Assembly: GCF_000169175.1 (NCBI RefSeq)
Contig: NZ_AAWS01000004.1
Location: 1 to 64,000, forward strand
Origin: Microscilla marina ATCC 23134
GTDB taxonomy: Bacteria; Bacteroidota; Bacteroidia; Cytophagales; Microscillaceae
Direction of reading: 5' to 3'
Length of the DNA stretch: 64,000 nucleotides
Below are positions 45,196 to 53,761 of the stretch, in pieces (position 1 is the first letter of the stretch; the number at the start of each line of letters is the position of its first letter). The translations under genes were made by a program, and so were the position numbers. The notes beneath the pieces were generated by a model that was not told the origin of the DNA, made no database searches, and saw only the letters and a program-made list of their open reading frames with translations.

Positions 45196-45903
45196 TTACT
45201 CCACAAATAATTCCCTCGCCAAGTCATACGCCTGGGTGATATAGCCCCGGCTTTCTATCCAGGCGATGGGTGTTTTATCGGCTTTTTGGGCAAGGTGGTA
45301 CAGTTGAATCTGATACCTTATGGAGAATTGACGATAAAAAGTAGCGTACACCTCCTGGGGTGGTATTCCCTTCGCCAAAGCGAAAGACTTGATGAGGTGG
45401 TCAAAGGCACGGCGGGTATCTACAAAAAGGGTTTGCGAAGGAGCTTTATTGATGGCGGCAAGATAGGTCTTGGCATCTTCTCTTTCTTGTTCCAAATCGC
45501 TGATCCGTTCCTCATGGTCAATCAGGGTTTCCACGCTTTCTTTGAGAATCTGAAGTTTGTTCTTGCCCCTGGTCAGTGCTTTTAGTCGTTTTTCGCACTC
45601 CAGAAAATACAGTCTAACTTCGCGCCCTTTTTCAGTTTGGGCAAGCATGGCAAAAGACTTGGCGCAGTCAATCGTCAATTGATAGGTTTTGATCTTGCGG
45701 GTTACTTGCCTTTTACCTTCCTTTTGAACTTTAACTTCGCGGTTAAAGTTGAAATCTATCCCCTGAGTGAAGTTTTTCTGCAACATTTGTTCGGCTTTTT
45801 GTTTGGTAGAATACCCACACCATTGCCAAAACGCCTCAAAGTCTACCGGAAAGGTTTGATTGCTTTGTAGGTAAAGCGTAATCTCATTCATTAAATCTTT
45901 CAT
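45196..45903 (-). CDS. Phage antirepressor (AntA/AntB-type)
   Basis: A 235-residue protein. Residues 18-105 resemble the AntA/AntB antirepressor domain (VDFEAFWQWCGYSTKQKAEQ, then QGIDFNFNREVKVQKEGK, then CAKSFAMLAQTEKGREVRLY). The second half is helical, with a coiled segment (VETLIDHEERISDLEQERED). Such proteins counteract phage repressors. It follows the replication-like gene after a 6-bp gap and has its own terminator. Confidence 0.7.
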   Translation of the reverse strand: MKDLMNEITLYLQSNQTFPVDFEAFWQWCGYSTKQKAEQMLQKNFTQGIDFNFNREVKVQKEGKRQVTRKIKTYQLTIDCAKSFAMLAQTEKGREVRLYFLECEKRLKALTRGKNKLQILKESVETLIDHEERISDLEQEREDAKTYLAAINKAPSQTLFVDTRRAFDHLIKSFALAKGIPPQEVYATFYRQFSIRYQIQLYHLAQKADKTPIAWIESRGYITQAYDLARELFVE

Positions 45904-45909
45904 TCGTTT

Positions 45910-47055
45910 TTAGTTTGATTTGTCTTGGTTATTGATCAGTTGTTTTACTTCATTGCCCAGCGCAGTGATTCTATAAATCTCGCTGCCAAACATTTGTAGT
46001 TGCCGGGCTTTGCGCCACAAGCTTTGCAGTTGCCCGTGAAGCACCGCCAGGGTATGTGCCGGGTAATCCTTGAAGTTGGCCTGTTGCGCTTCAAGCGCTG
46101 ACAACTGGTGGCAGATGCTGGTGGTCTGACGGGTAACATTCATCAAATCGGGCTGAGGTTGGGCGCGGGTTCCGGTGCCCTGCGTTTTTTTACGTTTGGC
46201 AGTCAGCCACTCCTGGTATTGCTCGCCCGTTTTGGCAAACACCAAACCCTGCCAGCCATTGGCAATCGACTTCCCGATAAGTTCCAGAGCAAAGGCTTCT
46301 TCAAACCCCGCCAGCTTGTCCAAAATGCGTTGCACACTGAGCATCGATTTGTAGGGCTTTTTGATCTCTGCGCGGTACTTCAGCCAGTCGCCCCACGCCT
46401 GTTTGAAAGTATCCGAAGCAAAAGGCAGCTTGACTTTTGAGGCAAGGCTTGTTTTTTTAGGCGTTGGCTTTTTGGCTGCCTTAACTTCTGCCGTTTTAGG
46501 CGCCTGCTTCTTTTTAGGTGGTACAGTCGCTTTTTCTTTTTCAAGCAACCCTTTCTCTTCTATAGAGATATTGTTAGTTGACTCATTACTGATACCATTA
46601 TGTGGACAAGTTGGCATGGTTGGGGGCTCTTTTTGGCATGGGGGTGTGGTTTGAACCTCGCCAAATTGTCCTTGAACCTTGCCAGTTTGTCCCTCAACCT
46701 TGCCAAATTGTCGAGGTTCCAGCCGGGAAAAATTGACCCGAAGCTGGCGGTGATGCCCGTCAAATCCTGATAAAATCAGGTAGTTGTCTTTGACAAGCTC
46801 CGAAATATACCTGGCCGCCGAACGCTTGCTAATATTCAGGGTCGCCGCAAAATGTTCATTGGAGGCAATGCAGCCCAACGGACGTTGCTCCAGCAAAGAA
46901 ATTTCCACGAGCAGATTTTTTGCCACCGGGTTGAGGTGCTTGTCCAGCCAGATGCTGGCGGGATAAAAGAAGCCCTCAAATGCCGGGAGGCGGGCAGGAT
47001 TCAGTTCTTTTACCGTGGTGAAGTTCTTTGAAGTTGTTTGTTCGCTTGTTTTCAT
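45910..47055 (-). CDS. Winged-helix replication-type protein with internal iteron-like repeats
   Basis: A 381-residue protein. Residues 25-110 form a winged helix (AKNLLVEISLLEQRPLGCIA, then HFAATLNISKRSAARYISEL). Residues 113-135 are a repeat RQFGKVEGQTGKVQGQ encoded by three tandem 21-bp units. The middle is Lys/Pro-rich, and the C-terminal domain has SDTFKQAWGDWLKYRAEIKK and a Trp-rich segment. The layout, a DNA-binding N-terminus followed by direct repeats in the gene, is that of lambda O, where the origin iterons lie inside the initiator gene. The parallel is inferred. Confidence 0.65.
   Translation of the reverse strand: MKTSEQTTSKNFTTVKELNPARLPAFEGFFYPASIWLDKHLNPVAKNLLVEISLLEQRPLGCIASNEHFAATLNISKRSAARYISELVKDNYLILSGFDGHHRQLRVNFSRLEPRQFGKVEGQTGKVQGQFGEVQTTPPCQKEPPTMPTCPHNGISNESTNNISIEEKGLLEKEKATVPPKKKQAPKTAEVKAAKKPTPKKTSLASKVKLPFASDTFKQAWGDWLKYRAEIKKPYKSMLSVQRILDKLAGFEEAFALELIGKSIANGWQGLVFAKTGEQYQEWLTAKRKKTQGTGTRAQPQPDLMNVTRQTTSICHQLSALEAQQANFKDYPAHTLAVLHGQLQSLWRKARQLQMFGSEIYRITALGNEVKQLINNQDKSN
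46650..46712 (-). repeat. Three tandem 21-bp iteron-like repeats
   Basis: On the minus strand three units begin GACAATTTGGC, GACAAACTGGC and GACAATTTGGC, each with a GAGGTT- or AAGGTT-type second half (46712-46692, 46691-46671, 46670-46650). The same 11-bp word recurs at 63.2 kb. Confidence 0.75.
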
Positions 47056-47102
47056 GGAAGTAAGTGGGTCAGTTAGTCAGTCAGTAAATAGAAGTTGTGG
47101 TT

Positions 47103-47135
47103 AAAAAAACTCCCCAACAATGATTCGTTGGGGAG
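47103..47135 (-). terminator. Rho-independent terminator after the 47149 gene
   Basis: A perfect 9-bp stem, CTCCCCAAC (47110-47118) with GTTGGGGAG (47127-47135), is followed on the minus strand by seven T. It ends the transcript of the hypothetical gene above. Confidence 0.85.
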
Positions 47136-47148
47136 GGATAACAGCATC

Positions 47149-47706
47149 CTATGCCACCACCATGGCATACGTTTGCCTGAGCTCACTCAGGTACTGCCCC
47201 AGACTGCTGCGTTCGTGGTGTTCACAAGGAATCAGATAAGGAATCAAGCCTTCCAGTTCGCCGCTGTATTGCCAGTAACTAATCAGCATTTCAGCTTCGT
47301 CGTGGGTGAGCTCGTCGCCCCTGCCTTCCAGGTGCATGGCTTCTGTATAAGCCCTTCGCTCATAAAAAGAAGTACCCGCCCCGGCAAAATCTGCTACTGA
47401 CCAAATACCCGGAGTGGGCTCAAAATCCATGCGCCAGACTGTTCCCTGGTGCACATAATAAAGCGCGTTGCCATGGCGCCCCACATAATGGTACCTGGCG
47501 TGTTGCAAACGATGGTAAGGGTAGAGTATCCCGTTAAAACTCAGGTGATTGATGACAGGCTTTTGCCAACGCTCTACCATACACGAATGACGGTGGGCAT
47601 CATAACTTTGTACCTGCCCTGCACCCAGTGCCGGGTAAGTCACATCCTCTACCCACAAACCTAACATCTGGTTTGGGTTTCTTGTGGAAATTGTTGAATT
47701 TTGCAT
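47149..47706 (-). CDS. Hypothetical protein, first phage-side gene
   Basis: A 185-residue protein with many aromatic residues (SFNGILYPYHRLQHARYHYV, then RMDFEPTPGIWSVADFAGAG). No family is recognised. It has its own promoter (47803-47810) and terminator, so it is a single-gene unit at the border with the defence island. Confidence 0.6.
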   Translation of the reverse strand: MQNSTISTRNPNQMLGLWVEDVTYPALGAGQVQSYDAHRHSCMVERWQKPVINHLSFNGILYPYHRLQHARYHYVGRHGNALYYVHQGTVWRMDFEPTPGIWSVADFAGAGTSFYERRAYTEAMHLEGRGDELTHDEAEMLISYWQYSGELEGLIPYLIPCEHHERSSLGQYLSELRQTYAMVVA

Positions 47707-47802
47707 ATTGATCCAATTTTATAGGTCCCCGCTTTGAGTGCTTTCGGTCTGGAAACTAAAAGGCACTTTGGCGGGGATTTTTATTTGTAATTGTGTAGTA
47801 CA

Positions 47803-47810
47803 AATATAAT
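47803..47810 (-). promoter_or_regulatory. Bacteroidota -7 element upstream of the 47149 gene
   Basis: On the minus strand TATATTTG is followed by TACTACAC. This matches TAnnTTTG, about 100 bp before the start codon. A good -33 element at the usual spacing was not found, so confidence is limited. Confidence 0.45.
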
Positions 47811-48026
47811 CAATTGTAGTGGGTAATCGTAGGGAAACGAGGAGAAAGAGTGGGTGGTTTTTATGAAACTATATTTAATTTAATGATCCCTCTCCACCTG
47901 TTTGAAATTGGTGGGCTTTATGTGTACATTTACGCTCTTTGGATTATTTTATTGCGGAATATTACCTTGCGCAGCTTGTACGCCACTGATCAAGCTATTG
48001 ATCATACAAAAGTCAGATACATTTAC

Positions 48027-51017
48027 ATGGAAAGTACCTACGAATCGGACATAGAAAAAAAGTTTATAGAATTGCTCGTTGGGCAAAAGTATACGTACCG
48101 CAACGACATTAGAACTAGAGAAGCACTAGATCAAAACTTTAGAAAAAAGTTTAACGCCAACCATTATGTAACCCTCAGCGACGATGAGTTTACCCGCTTA
48201 AGAAGCGACCTAATCAGTGCTGACGTGTTTAGGGCGTCTAAGTTTTTGCGCCAGCAACAGTACTTTGAGCGTGACGACGACACGCCTTTATATTATAATC
48301 TGGTGAACACCAAAAAATGGTGCAAAAACGAGTTTGAGGTGGTAAACCAATTACAGATGAAAACCACCGAGAGCCGCCACCGCTACGACGTGATTTTGTT
48401 GGTAAATGGGTTACCTTTGGTGCAAATAGAGCTTAAGCGGCTCGATGTGTCGCCGCGCAAGGCAATGAAGCAAATTGTAGACTACAAAAACGATCCTGGC
48501 AATGGTTACACCAACTCGTTGTTGTGCTTTATGCAATTGTTTATAGTGAGCAACCAAACCAATACTTATTATTTTTCCAACAACAAAAACGAGCATTTTA
48601 ATTTTAATGCCGACGAGCAGTTTTTGCCTGTATACCAATTTGCCAACGAGCAAAATAAAAAAATAACCCACCTCAAGCCTTTTACCGAACGCTTTTTGAA
48701 CAAGTGTACCCTGGGCGAAATGTTGAGCAAATATATGGTGTTGGTAGAAGTGGAGCAAAAGATATTGGTGATGCGCCCCTACCAAGTGTATGCCGTGAAA
48801 GCTATAGTTGACTGCATTGAACAAAACCGAGGCAATGGCTATATCTGGCATACCACAGGCAGTGGAAAAACCTTGACTTCGTTTAAGGCGTCTACGCTGC
48901 TCAAAGAAAACCCCGACATAGAGAAGTGTTTGTTTGTGGTTGACCGCAAAGACCTAGACCGCCAAACCCGTATGGAGTTTAACAAGTTTCAGGAGGGCAG
49001 CGTAGAGGCTAATACTGACACGGGCAAGTTGGTGAGGCGGCTGTTGTCTGAAGATTATGCTGATAAGGTGATAGTAACCACTATTCAAAAACTAGGGCTT
49101 GCTCTGACGGGTGCCACCAAAAAAGACTACAGGGAGCAACTCAAGCCCTTGAGTCAAAAGCGTTTGGTGTTTATTTTTGACGAATGTCACCGCTCGCAGT
49201 TTGGCGACAACCACAAGGCGATCAAAGAATTTTTTCCGAAGGCACAATTGTTTGGTTTTACGGGTACGCCCATTTTTGAAGAAAACGCCACCTACCGAAC
49301 TATAGAAGGGGAGCAGGCTTCTTATAAAACCACAAAAGATATTTTTGAGAAAGAGCTGCACAACTATACCATCACCCACGCTATAGACAACAAAAACGTG
49401 TTGCGCTTTCATGTAGACTATTATACCCAGGAAGGCAAAGATGCCCAACCTGGTAACATATTTAGCCGCCAGGTGATAGCCGATGCCATTTTAGAGAAGC
49501 ACGACCGTGCCACGGGCAATAGACGTTTTAATGCTATTTTTGCCACGGCGTCTATCAACGATGCCATTGCTTATTATGAGCTGCTCAAGGCAATGCAAAT
49601 ACAAAAACAAGCCGTAGACCCTGCCTATAAGTCGCTCAATATTGCTTGTGTGTTTTCGCCCCCTGCCCAACTTGCCAGCGACAAAAACAAAAAAGATATT
49701 CAGCAGATTCAGGACGACCTGGAACAAGAGAAGGCAGACAACCAACAAGAGCCCGAAAAGAAAAAGGCGGCACTGGAGGGCATCATTGCCGACTATAACA
49801 TTCGCTTTGGCACTAACCACCATATCAACGAGTTTGACTTGTACTACCAAGATGTTCAACAACGGATCAAAGACCAACAGTATAGCAATAGAGACTATGC
49901 TCAAGACCAAAAGGTAGACCTTACTATAGTGGTAGATATGCTCTTGACGGGCTTTGACTCTAAATACCTTAATACGCTTTATGTAGACAAAAACCTGAAG
50001 TACCACGGGCTGGTGCAAGCCTTTTCGCGCACTAACCGTGTGCTAAATGATACCAAACCCTATGGCAATATTTTGGACTTTAGGGGGCAGCAAAGTGCGG
50101 TAAATCAAGCTATTGCTTTGTTTTCGGGTGAGCACAAGCAAAAAGCCAAAGAGGTGTGGATGGTAGACGCTGCCCCCACCGTGATAGATCATTACCAAGA
50201 GGCGGTGGCAAAGTTGGGCGATTTTATGGCAGGGCAAGGGCTGTCTAACGAACCCCAAGAGGCTTATAACCTCAAGGGCGACGGGGCGCGCATTGCTTTT
50301 GTGAAGAACTTTAAGGAGGTGCAAAGGCTCAAAACCCAACTAGAGCAATATACTGACTTGAGTGAGACACAAAAAACGCAGATTGAACAAATATTGCCTA
50401 CCGATAGGTTACGCGAATATAAAAGTGCCTACCTGGAAACCGCCAAACAACTAGATAAAAACCAGCGCGAAAAACCCGACAAAGAAGAAGCCGACAGCTG
50501 GCAAGAGTTTGACTTTGAACTAGTGTTGTTTGCTTCGGCGATGATAGACTACGACTACATTATGGGCTTGATTGCCGATAGCACCCAAAACAAGCCCAAC
50601 AAAGAGAAAATGAGCCGCGAGGAGATCAAGCAATTGTTGAGGTCGCAATCTAACTTTATGGACGAACAAGAGGTGCTAGAGGCATACATAGATAGCCTGG
50701 ATTGGGGGCGTGGCTATAGCCGACAAGAGCTTACCGAAGGCTATGCGGCATTTAAGGCAAGCCAACAAGCCGAAGAGCTGGCGGGCATAGCGGTAGAGTT
50801 TGGGCTAGAAGTGGCAAACTTGCGGGCTTTTGTAGACGAGGTAATGAACCGAATGATATTTGATGGCGAACGCTTGACCGACTTGTTGGCTCCCCTAGAG
50901 CTAGGCTGGAAAGCACGCCGCAAGCAAGAGATTGCTTTGATGGAGAAGCTAGTACCTTATTTTAAAAAATTAGCCCAAGGGCAAGAAATTTCAGGATTAT
51001 CGACGTATGAAGATTAA
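48027..51017 (+). CDS. hsdR: Type I restriction enzyme R subunit HsdR
   Basis: The start is placed at ATG 48027 (MESTYESDIEKKFIELLVGQ); upstream codons look non-coding. The 996-residue protein has a nuclease domain with Asp121, and Glu135 and Lys137 in IELKR. The helicase has Walker A TTGSGKT (Lys281), DECH at 385-388 and GFTGTPI. The C-terminal helical region binds the methylase. The enzyme uses ATP to pull unmethylated DNA through and cuts it at a distance. It overlaps hsdS by 11 bp. The order R-S-nuclease-M differs from the common R-M-S. Confidence 0.95.
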   Translation: MESTYESDIEKKFIELLVGQKYTYRNDIRTREALDQNFRKKFNANHYVTLSDDEFTRLRSDLISADVFRASKFLRQQQYFERDDDTPLYYNLVNTKKWCKNEFEVVNQLQMKTTESRHRYDVILLVNGLPLVQIELKRLDVSPRKAMKQIVDYKNDPGNGYTNSLLCFMQLFIVSNQTNTYYFSNNKNEHFNFNADEQFLPVYQFANEQNKKITHLKPFTERFLNKCTLGEMLSKYMVLVEVEQKILVMRPYQVYAVKAIVDCIEQNRGNGYIWHTTGSGKTLTSFKASTLLKENPDIEKCLFVVDRKDLDRQTRMEFNKFQEGSVEANTDTGKLVRRLLSEDYADKVIVTTIQKLGLALTGATKKDYREQLKPLSQKRLVFIFDECHRSQFGDNHKAIKEFFPKAQLFGFTGTPIFEENATYRTIEGEQASYKTTKDIFEKELHNYTITHAIDNKNVLRFHVDYYTQEGKDAQPGNIFSRQVIADAILEKHDRATGNRRFNAIFATASINDAIAYYELLKAMQIQKQAVDPAYKSLNIACVFSPPAQLASDKNKKDIQQIQDDLEQEKADNQQEPEKKKAALEGIIADYNIRFGTNHHINEFDLYYQDVQQRIKDQQYSNRDYAQDQKVDLTIVVDMLLTGFDSKYLNTLYVDKNLKYHGLVQAFSRTNRVLNDTKPYGNILDFRGQQSAVNQAIALFSGEHKQKAKEVWMVDAAPTVIDHYQEAVAKLGDFMAGQGLSNEPQEAYNLKGDGARIAFVKNFKEVQRLKTQLEQYTDLSETQKTQIEQILPTDRLREYKSAYLETAKQLDKNQREKPDKEEADSWQEFDFELVLFASAMIDYDYIMGLIADSTQNKPNKEKMSREEIKQLLRSQSNFMDEQEVLEAYIDSLDWGRGYSRQELTEGYAAFKASQQAEELAGIAVEFGLEVANLRAFVDEVMNRMIFDGERLTDLLAPLELGWKARRKQEIALMEKLVPYFKKLAQGQEISGLSTYED

Positions 51018-52215
51018 AAAAACAAACCAACCACTAGTGCCCACTTTGCGTTTTCCTGAGTTTGAAGAGGATGGAGAATGGGAGGAGAAGAGGCTGGGAG
51101 ACATTACAATTCTGGTATCTAAAAGGAATAAAGATAACAAGAAATTGCCTGTTTACTCTATTAATAACAAGGAGGGTTTTCTTCCTCAAGAAGAGCAATT
51201 TGAAGGAGTAATTAGCAGTAAAAGAGGGTATGATATTTCATTATATAAAATTATTGAACGAAATACTTTTGCTTATAACCCTGCAAGGATTGATGTAGGC
51301 TCTATTGGGTTTAGTGGAGACCTTTACAATATTATTATCAGTTCATTGTATGTATGTTTTCAAACGGAAGATAATATTGACAATCATTTTCTTTGGCAGT
51401 TTTTTAATACATATTACTTCAATACGACTGTTAGAAATAATGTGGAAGGTGGCATAAGAAACTATCTTTTTTACGAAAACTTTTCGAGAATACCTGTAGC
51501 TATACCCAAGAAACTAGAACAACAAAAAATAGCTGACTGCCTACGCTCATTAGATCAATTGATTGTGGTGCACGAAACCAGACTTGAGAGTCTCAACAAC
51601 CACAAAAAAGGTTTGATGCAACAGCTTTTCCCACAGGAAGGCGAAAAAGTGCCGCGTTTGCGTTTTCCTGAGTTTAAGGGAAATGGGGAGTGGGAGGAGA
51701 AAGAGTTGGGAAGTATAGCTAAAGTTACTACTGGAAATAAAGACACTAAGAATAAAGTTGACAATGGACAGTATCCATTTTTTGTGCGGTCACAAAATGT
51801 AGAACGCATAGATTCATACTCATTTGATGGAGAAGCAATATTAACTTCAGGTGATGGTGTGGGGGTTGGTAAAAACTTCCACTACATCATAGGCAAATTT
51901 GATTTTCATCAACGTGTATATGCTATCTACGATTTTACTGAGGTAGTTCTAGGTAAGTATATATTCATGTACTTTTCTCAATACTTCTATGATAGGGTAA
52001 TGAAAATGAGTGCAAAAAATTCAGTTGATTCTGTAAGAAAAGCAATGATTACAGAAATGCCCATTAAATTCCCATCACCCAAAGAACAACAAAAAATAGC
52101 CGATTGTCTATCTTCTTTAGACACCTTAATAGCAGCAGAAGCGCAAAAAATAGGGGCTTTGGGCAAGCACAAAAAAGGTTTGATGCAACAGCTTTTCCCT
52201 GAAATAAACCGCTAA
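51007..52215 (+). CDS. hsdS: Type I restriction specificity subunit HsdS
   Basis: A 402-residue protein with two target-recognition domains, each starting LRFPEF--(D/N)GEWEEK and ending EQQKIADCL-SLD-LI, then HKKGLMQQLFP. The two halves recognise the two parts of the site. A 32-bp DNA repeat (51601-51632 and 52168-52199) is identical in both conserved regions, as is a 19-bp repeat (51045-51063 and 51657-51675). Domain swapping by recombination across such repeats is known in this family. Confidence 0.95.
   Translation: MKIKKTNQPLVPTLRFPEFEEDGEWEEKRLGDITILVSKRNKDNKKLPVYSINNKEGFLPQEEQFEGVISSKRGYDISLYKIIERNTFAYNPARIDVGSIGFSGDLYNIIISSLYVCFQTEDNIDNHFLWQFFNTYYFNTTVRNNVEGGIRNYLFYENFSRIPVAIPKKLEQQKIADCLRSLDQLIVVHETRLESLNNHKKGLMQQLFPQEGEKVPRLRFPEFKGNGEWEEKELGSIAKVTTGNKDTKNKVDNGQYPFFVRSQNVERIDSYSFDGEAILTSGDGVGVGKNFHYIIGKFDFHQRVYAIYDFTEVVLGKYIFMYFSQYFYDRVMKMSAKNSVDSVRKAMITEMPIKFPSPKEQQKIADCLSSLDTLIAAEAQKIGALGKHKKGLMQQLFPEINR
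51601..51632 (+). repeat. hsdS direct repeat, copy 1 (identical to 52168-52199)
   Basis: The 32 bp encode the end of the first conserved region (KKGLMQQLFP). The identical second copy is 567 bp downstream at 52168-52199. The two could recombine and delete or exchange a target-recognition half. Confidence 0.85.
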
Positions 52216-52220
52216 GTATT

Positions 52221-53420
52221 ATGAGTAATCAATCATCTAACAACAACCCAATAAAGGCAGACTTAACTGAAGTAGCCAAGGCGATTCAACACCGACTCAA
52301 TAGTAGAGATTTAGTGCTCTTGTTTGCCTACAATGGCACAGGCAAAACAAGGCTGTCGATGGAGTTTAAAAATTTGAGTAAAAATAGACGTCAAAACCCT
52401 GAAACCAACACCTTGTATTTTAATGCCTATACCGAAGATTTGTTTGTTTGGAACAACGATCTTGATGGCGATACCGAGCGTTATTTACAAATGAACAAAG
52501 ATTCCAAATTTTTTGATGGTTTTGAAGATTTGGCGCTAGAGGTGAGGATAGAAAAGTATTTACAAAACTATGTAGACTTTGACTTTAGGATAGACTACGA
52601 AGATTGGCGGGTGATATTTAGCAGGAACGAAATAACAGATAACAACGCACAGGAAGAGGGGGAAGAAGCCAACAACAATGAGGAAGTGAATGATAGCGAG
52701 GAAGAACAAAGTCAGACAGTAGACTTTATCAAGGTATCGCGAGGTGAAGAAAACCTATTTGTATGGTGTATATTTTTGGCAATTGCCGAGATAGCCATAG
52801 AAGACCACGAGCTGACAAATGCCTATAGTTGGGTGAAGTATATTTATATAGACGACCCCATTTCGTCGCTTGACGACAACAATACTATAACCGTAGCTAC
52901 CGACCTAGCCCAATTGCTTGGAAAAGCCAAAGAACGGGGCAAAGAACAAAGCAATCCAAGTCCTGTAAAAGTGGTAGTGTCTACCCACCATGCTTTGTTT
53001 TACAACATCATGGAAAAAGACTTGAGGGTAAGAAAAACCAACTACTTCTTGCATAAAAAAGCAGGGGGCTATCTGCTACAGGGTACCGATCAAAGTCCGT
53101 TTTTTCATCATGTGGCATTGCTTGCCGAACTCAAGCACGTAGCCAGCACAGGTAACATCAAAACTTACCACTTCAACGGTTTGAGAACCTTGCTAGAGAA
53201 AGTCGCCGCCTTTTTTGGTTATCGACGTTTTCAACAATGTATAGAGTATATGGCACAAGACGAGGACGAAGTATTGTTTAATCGTGCGGTACAACTCATG
53301 AGTCACGGGGGCTACTCAGTATATGAGGCTAAAGAAATGGTAGAAGACAACAAAAAAATATTCAGAAAGGTGCTTACCTCATTTTTAGACAAATACGAGT
53401 TTGAGGTGCCCAACATATAG
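52221..53420 (+). CDS. PrrC-like anticodon nuclease in the type I locus
   Basis: A 399-residue protein, close to the 396 of E. coli PrrC. Walker A is AYNGTGKTRLS (Lys42), the ABC signature VSRGEENLF, Walker B YIYIDDPISSLDD, and the H-switch VVVSTHHALF. The C-terminus has Arg322 and Glu326 in LRTLLEK, and His362 in MSHGGYS, matching the R-x3-E...H arrangement of the PrrC tRNA-cleaving site. An acidic insert lies at about 140-165 (EEGEEANNNEEVNDSEEEQS). It is encoded 5 bp after hsdS and before hsdM. PrrC stays bound to the restriction enzyme and cuts tRNA when a phage inhibits it. Assignment is from motifs and context. Confidence 0.7.
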   Translation: MSNQSSNNNPIKADLTEVAKAIQHRLNSRDLVLLFAYNGTGKTRLSMEFKNLSKNRRQNPETNTLYFNAYTEDLFVWNNDLDGDTERYLQMNKDSKFFDGFEDLALEVRIEKYLQNYVDFDFRIDYEDWRVIFSRNEITDNNAQEEGEEANNNEEVNDSEEEQSQTVDFIKVSRGEENLFVWCIFLAIAEIAIEDHELTNAYSWVKYIYIDDPISSLDDNNTITVATDLAQLLGKAKERGKEQSNPSPVKVVVSTHHALFYNIMEKDLRVRKTNYFLHKKAGGYLLQGTDQSPFFHHVALLAELKHVASTGNIKTYHFNGLRTLLEKVAAFFGYRRFQQCIEYMAQDEDEVLFNRAVQLMSHGGYSVYEAKEMVEDNKKIFRKVLTSFLDKYEFEVPNI

Positions 53421-53434
53421 GTAAAGGAGACTAA

Positions 53435-53750
53435 TTAGTTGGGAGTCAGTAGTCAGGAGCTTTTACAGCTTTAAGCCAAGTTGGTTAGTCAGTAGTTAAG
53501 CCTGTTACTGCAAGTATTGTATTTGCAAATATGATAGAAGCTATTGATTGTTACCTCCCAGCTACCGACCCTCGACTACCAAATTTATAAACAGCTAAAA
53601 ATCAACGTACTATAAAATAGGGTAGTTGCTTGTAGAGCAAGGTGTAAAAACCTAGAACCCAGCGCCTAGTTCCTAGCACCTTGAAGTAGCTCCCAACTAT
53701 AAACTAAAAGCCAAGTTTGTAGAAGCTCCCGACTCCCAACTATAGACTAA
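53435..53750. repeat. Inverted-repeat (MITE-like) element, copy C
   Basis: The left end (TTAGTTGGGAGTCAGTAG, then CAGGAGCTTTTACAGC) and the reversed right end (AGTTGGGAGTCGGGAGCTTC) are imperfect inverted repeats of ~40 bp. The interior carries GCTAAAAATCAACGT and GTTGCTTGTAGAGCA. It fills the spacer between the PrrC-like gene and hsdM and has no coding frame. Confidence 0.65.
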
Positions 53751-53761
53751 AAGAAAAAATT

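Noticed and set aside
46650-46712. CRISPR array
   Set aside because: The repeats are contiguous 21-mers without spacers and lie in a coding frame.
37014-47706. An intact inducible prophage with defined attachment sites
   Set aside because: No integrase, no matching att repeats, and no terminase or portal were found in the window.
47850-48026. Upstream extension of hsdR to 47850
   Set aside because: The extra 59 residues are hydrophobic and unlike HsdR N-termini, whereas MESTYESDIEKKF at 48027 fits the family.
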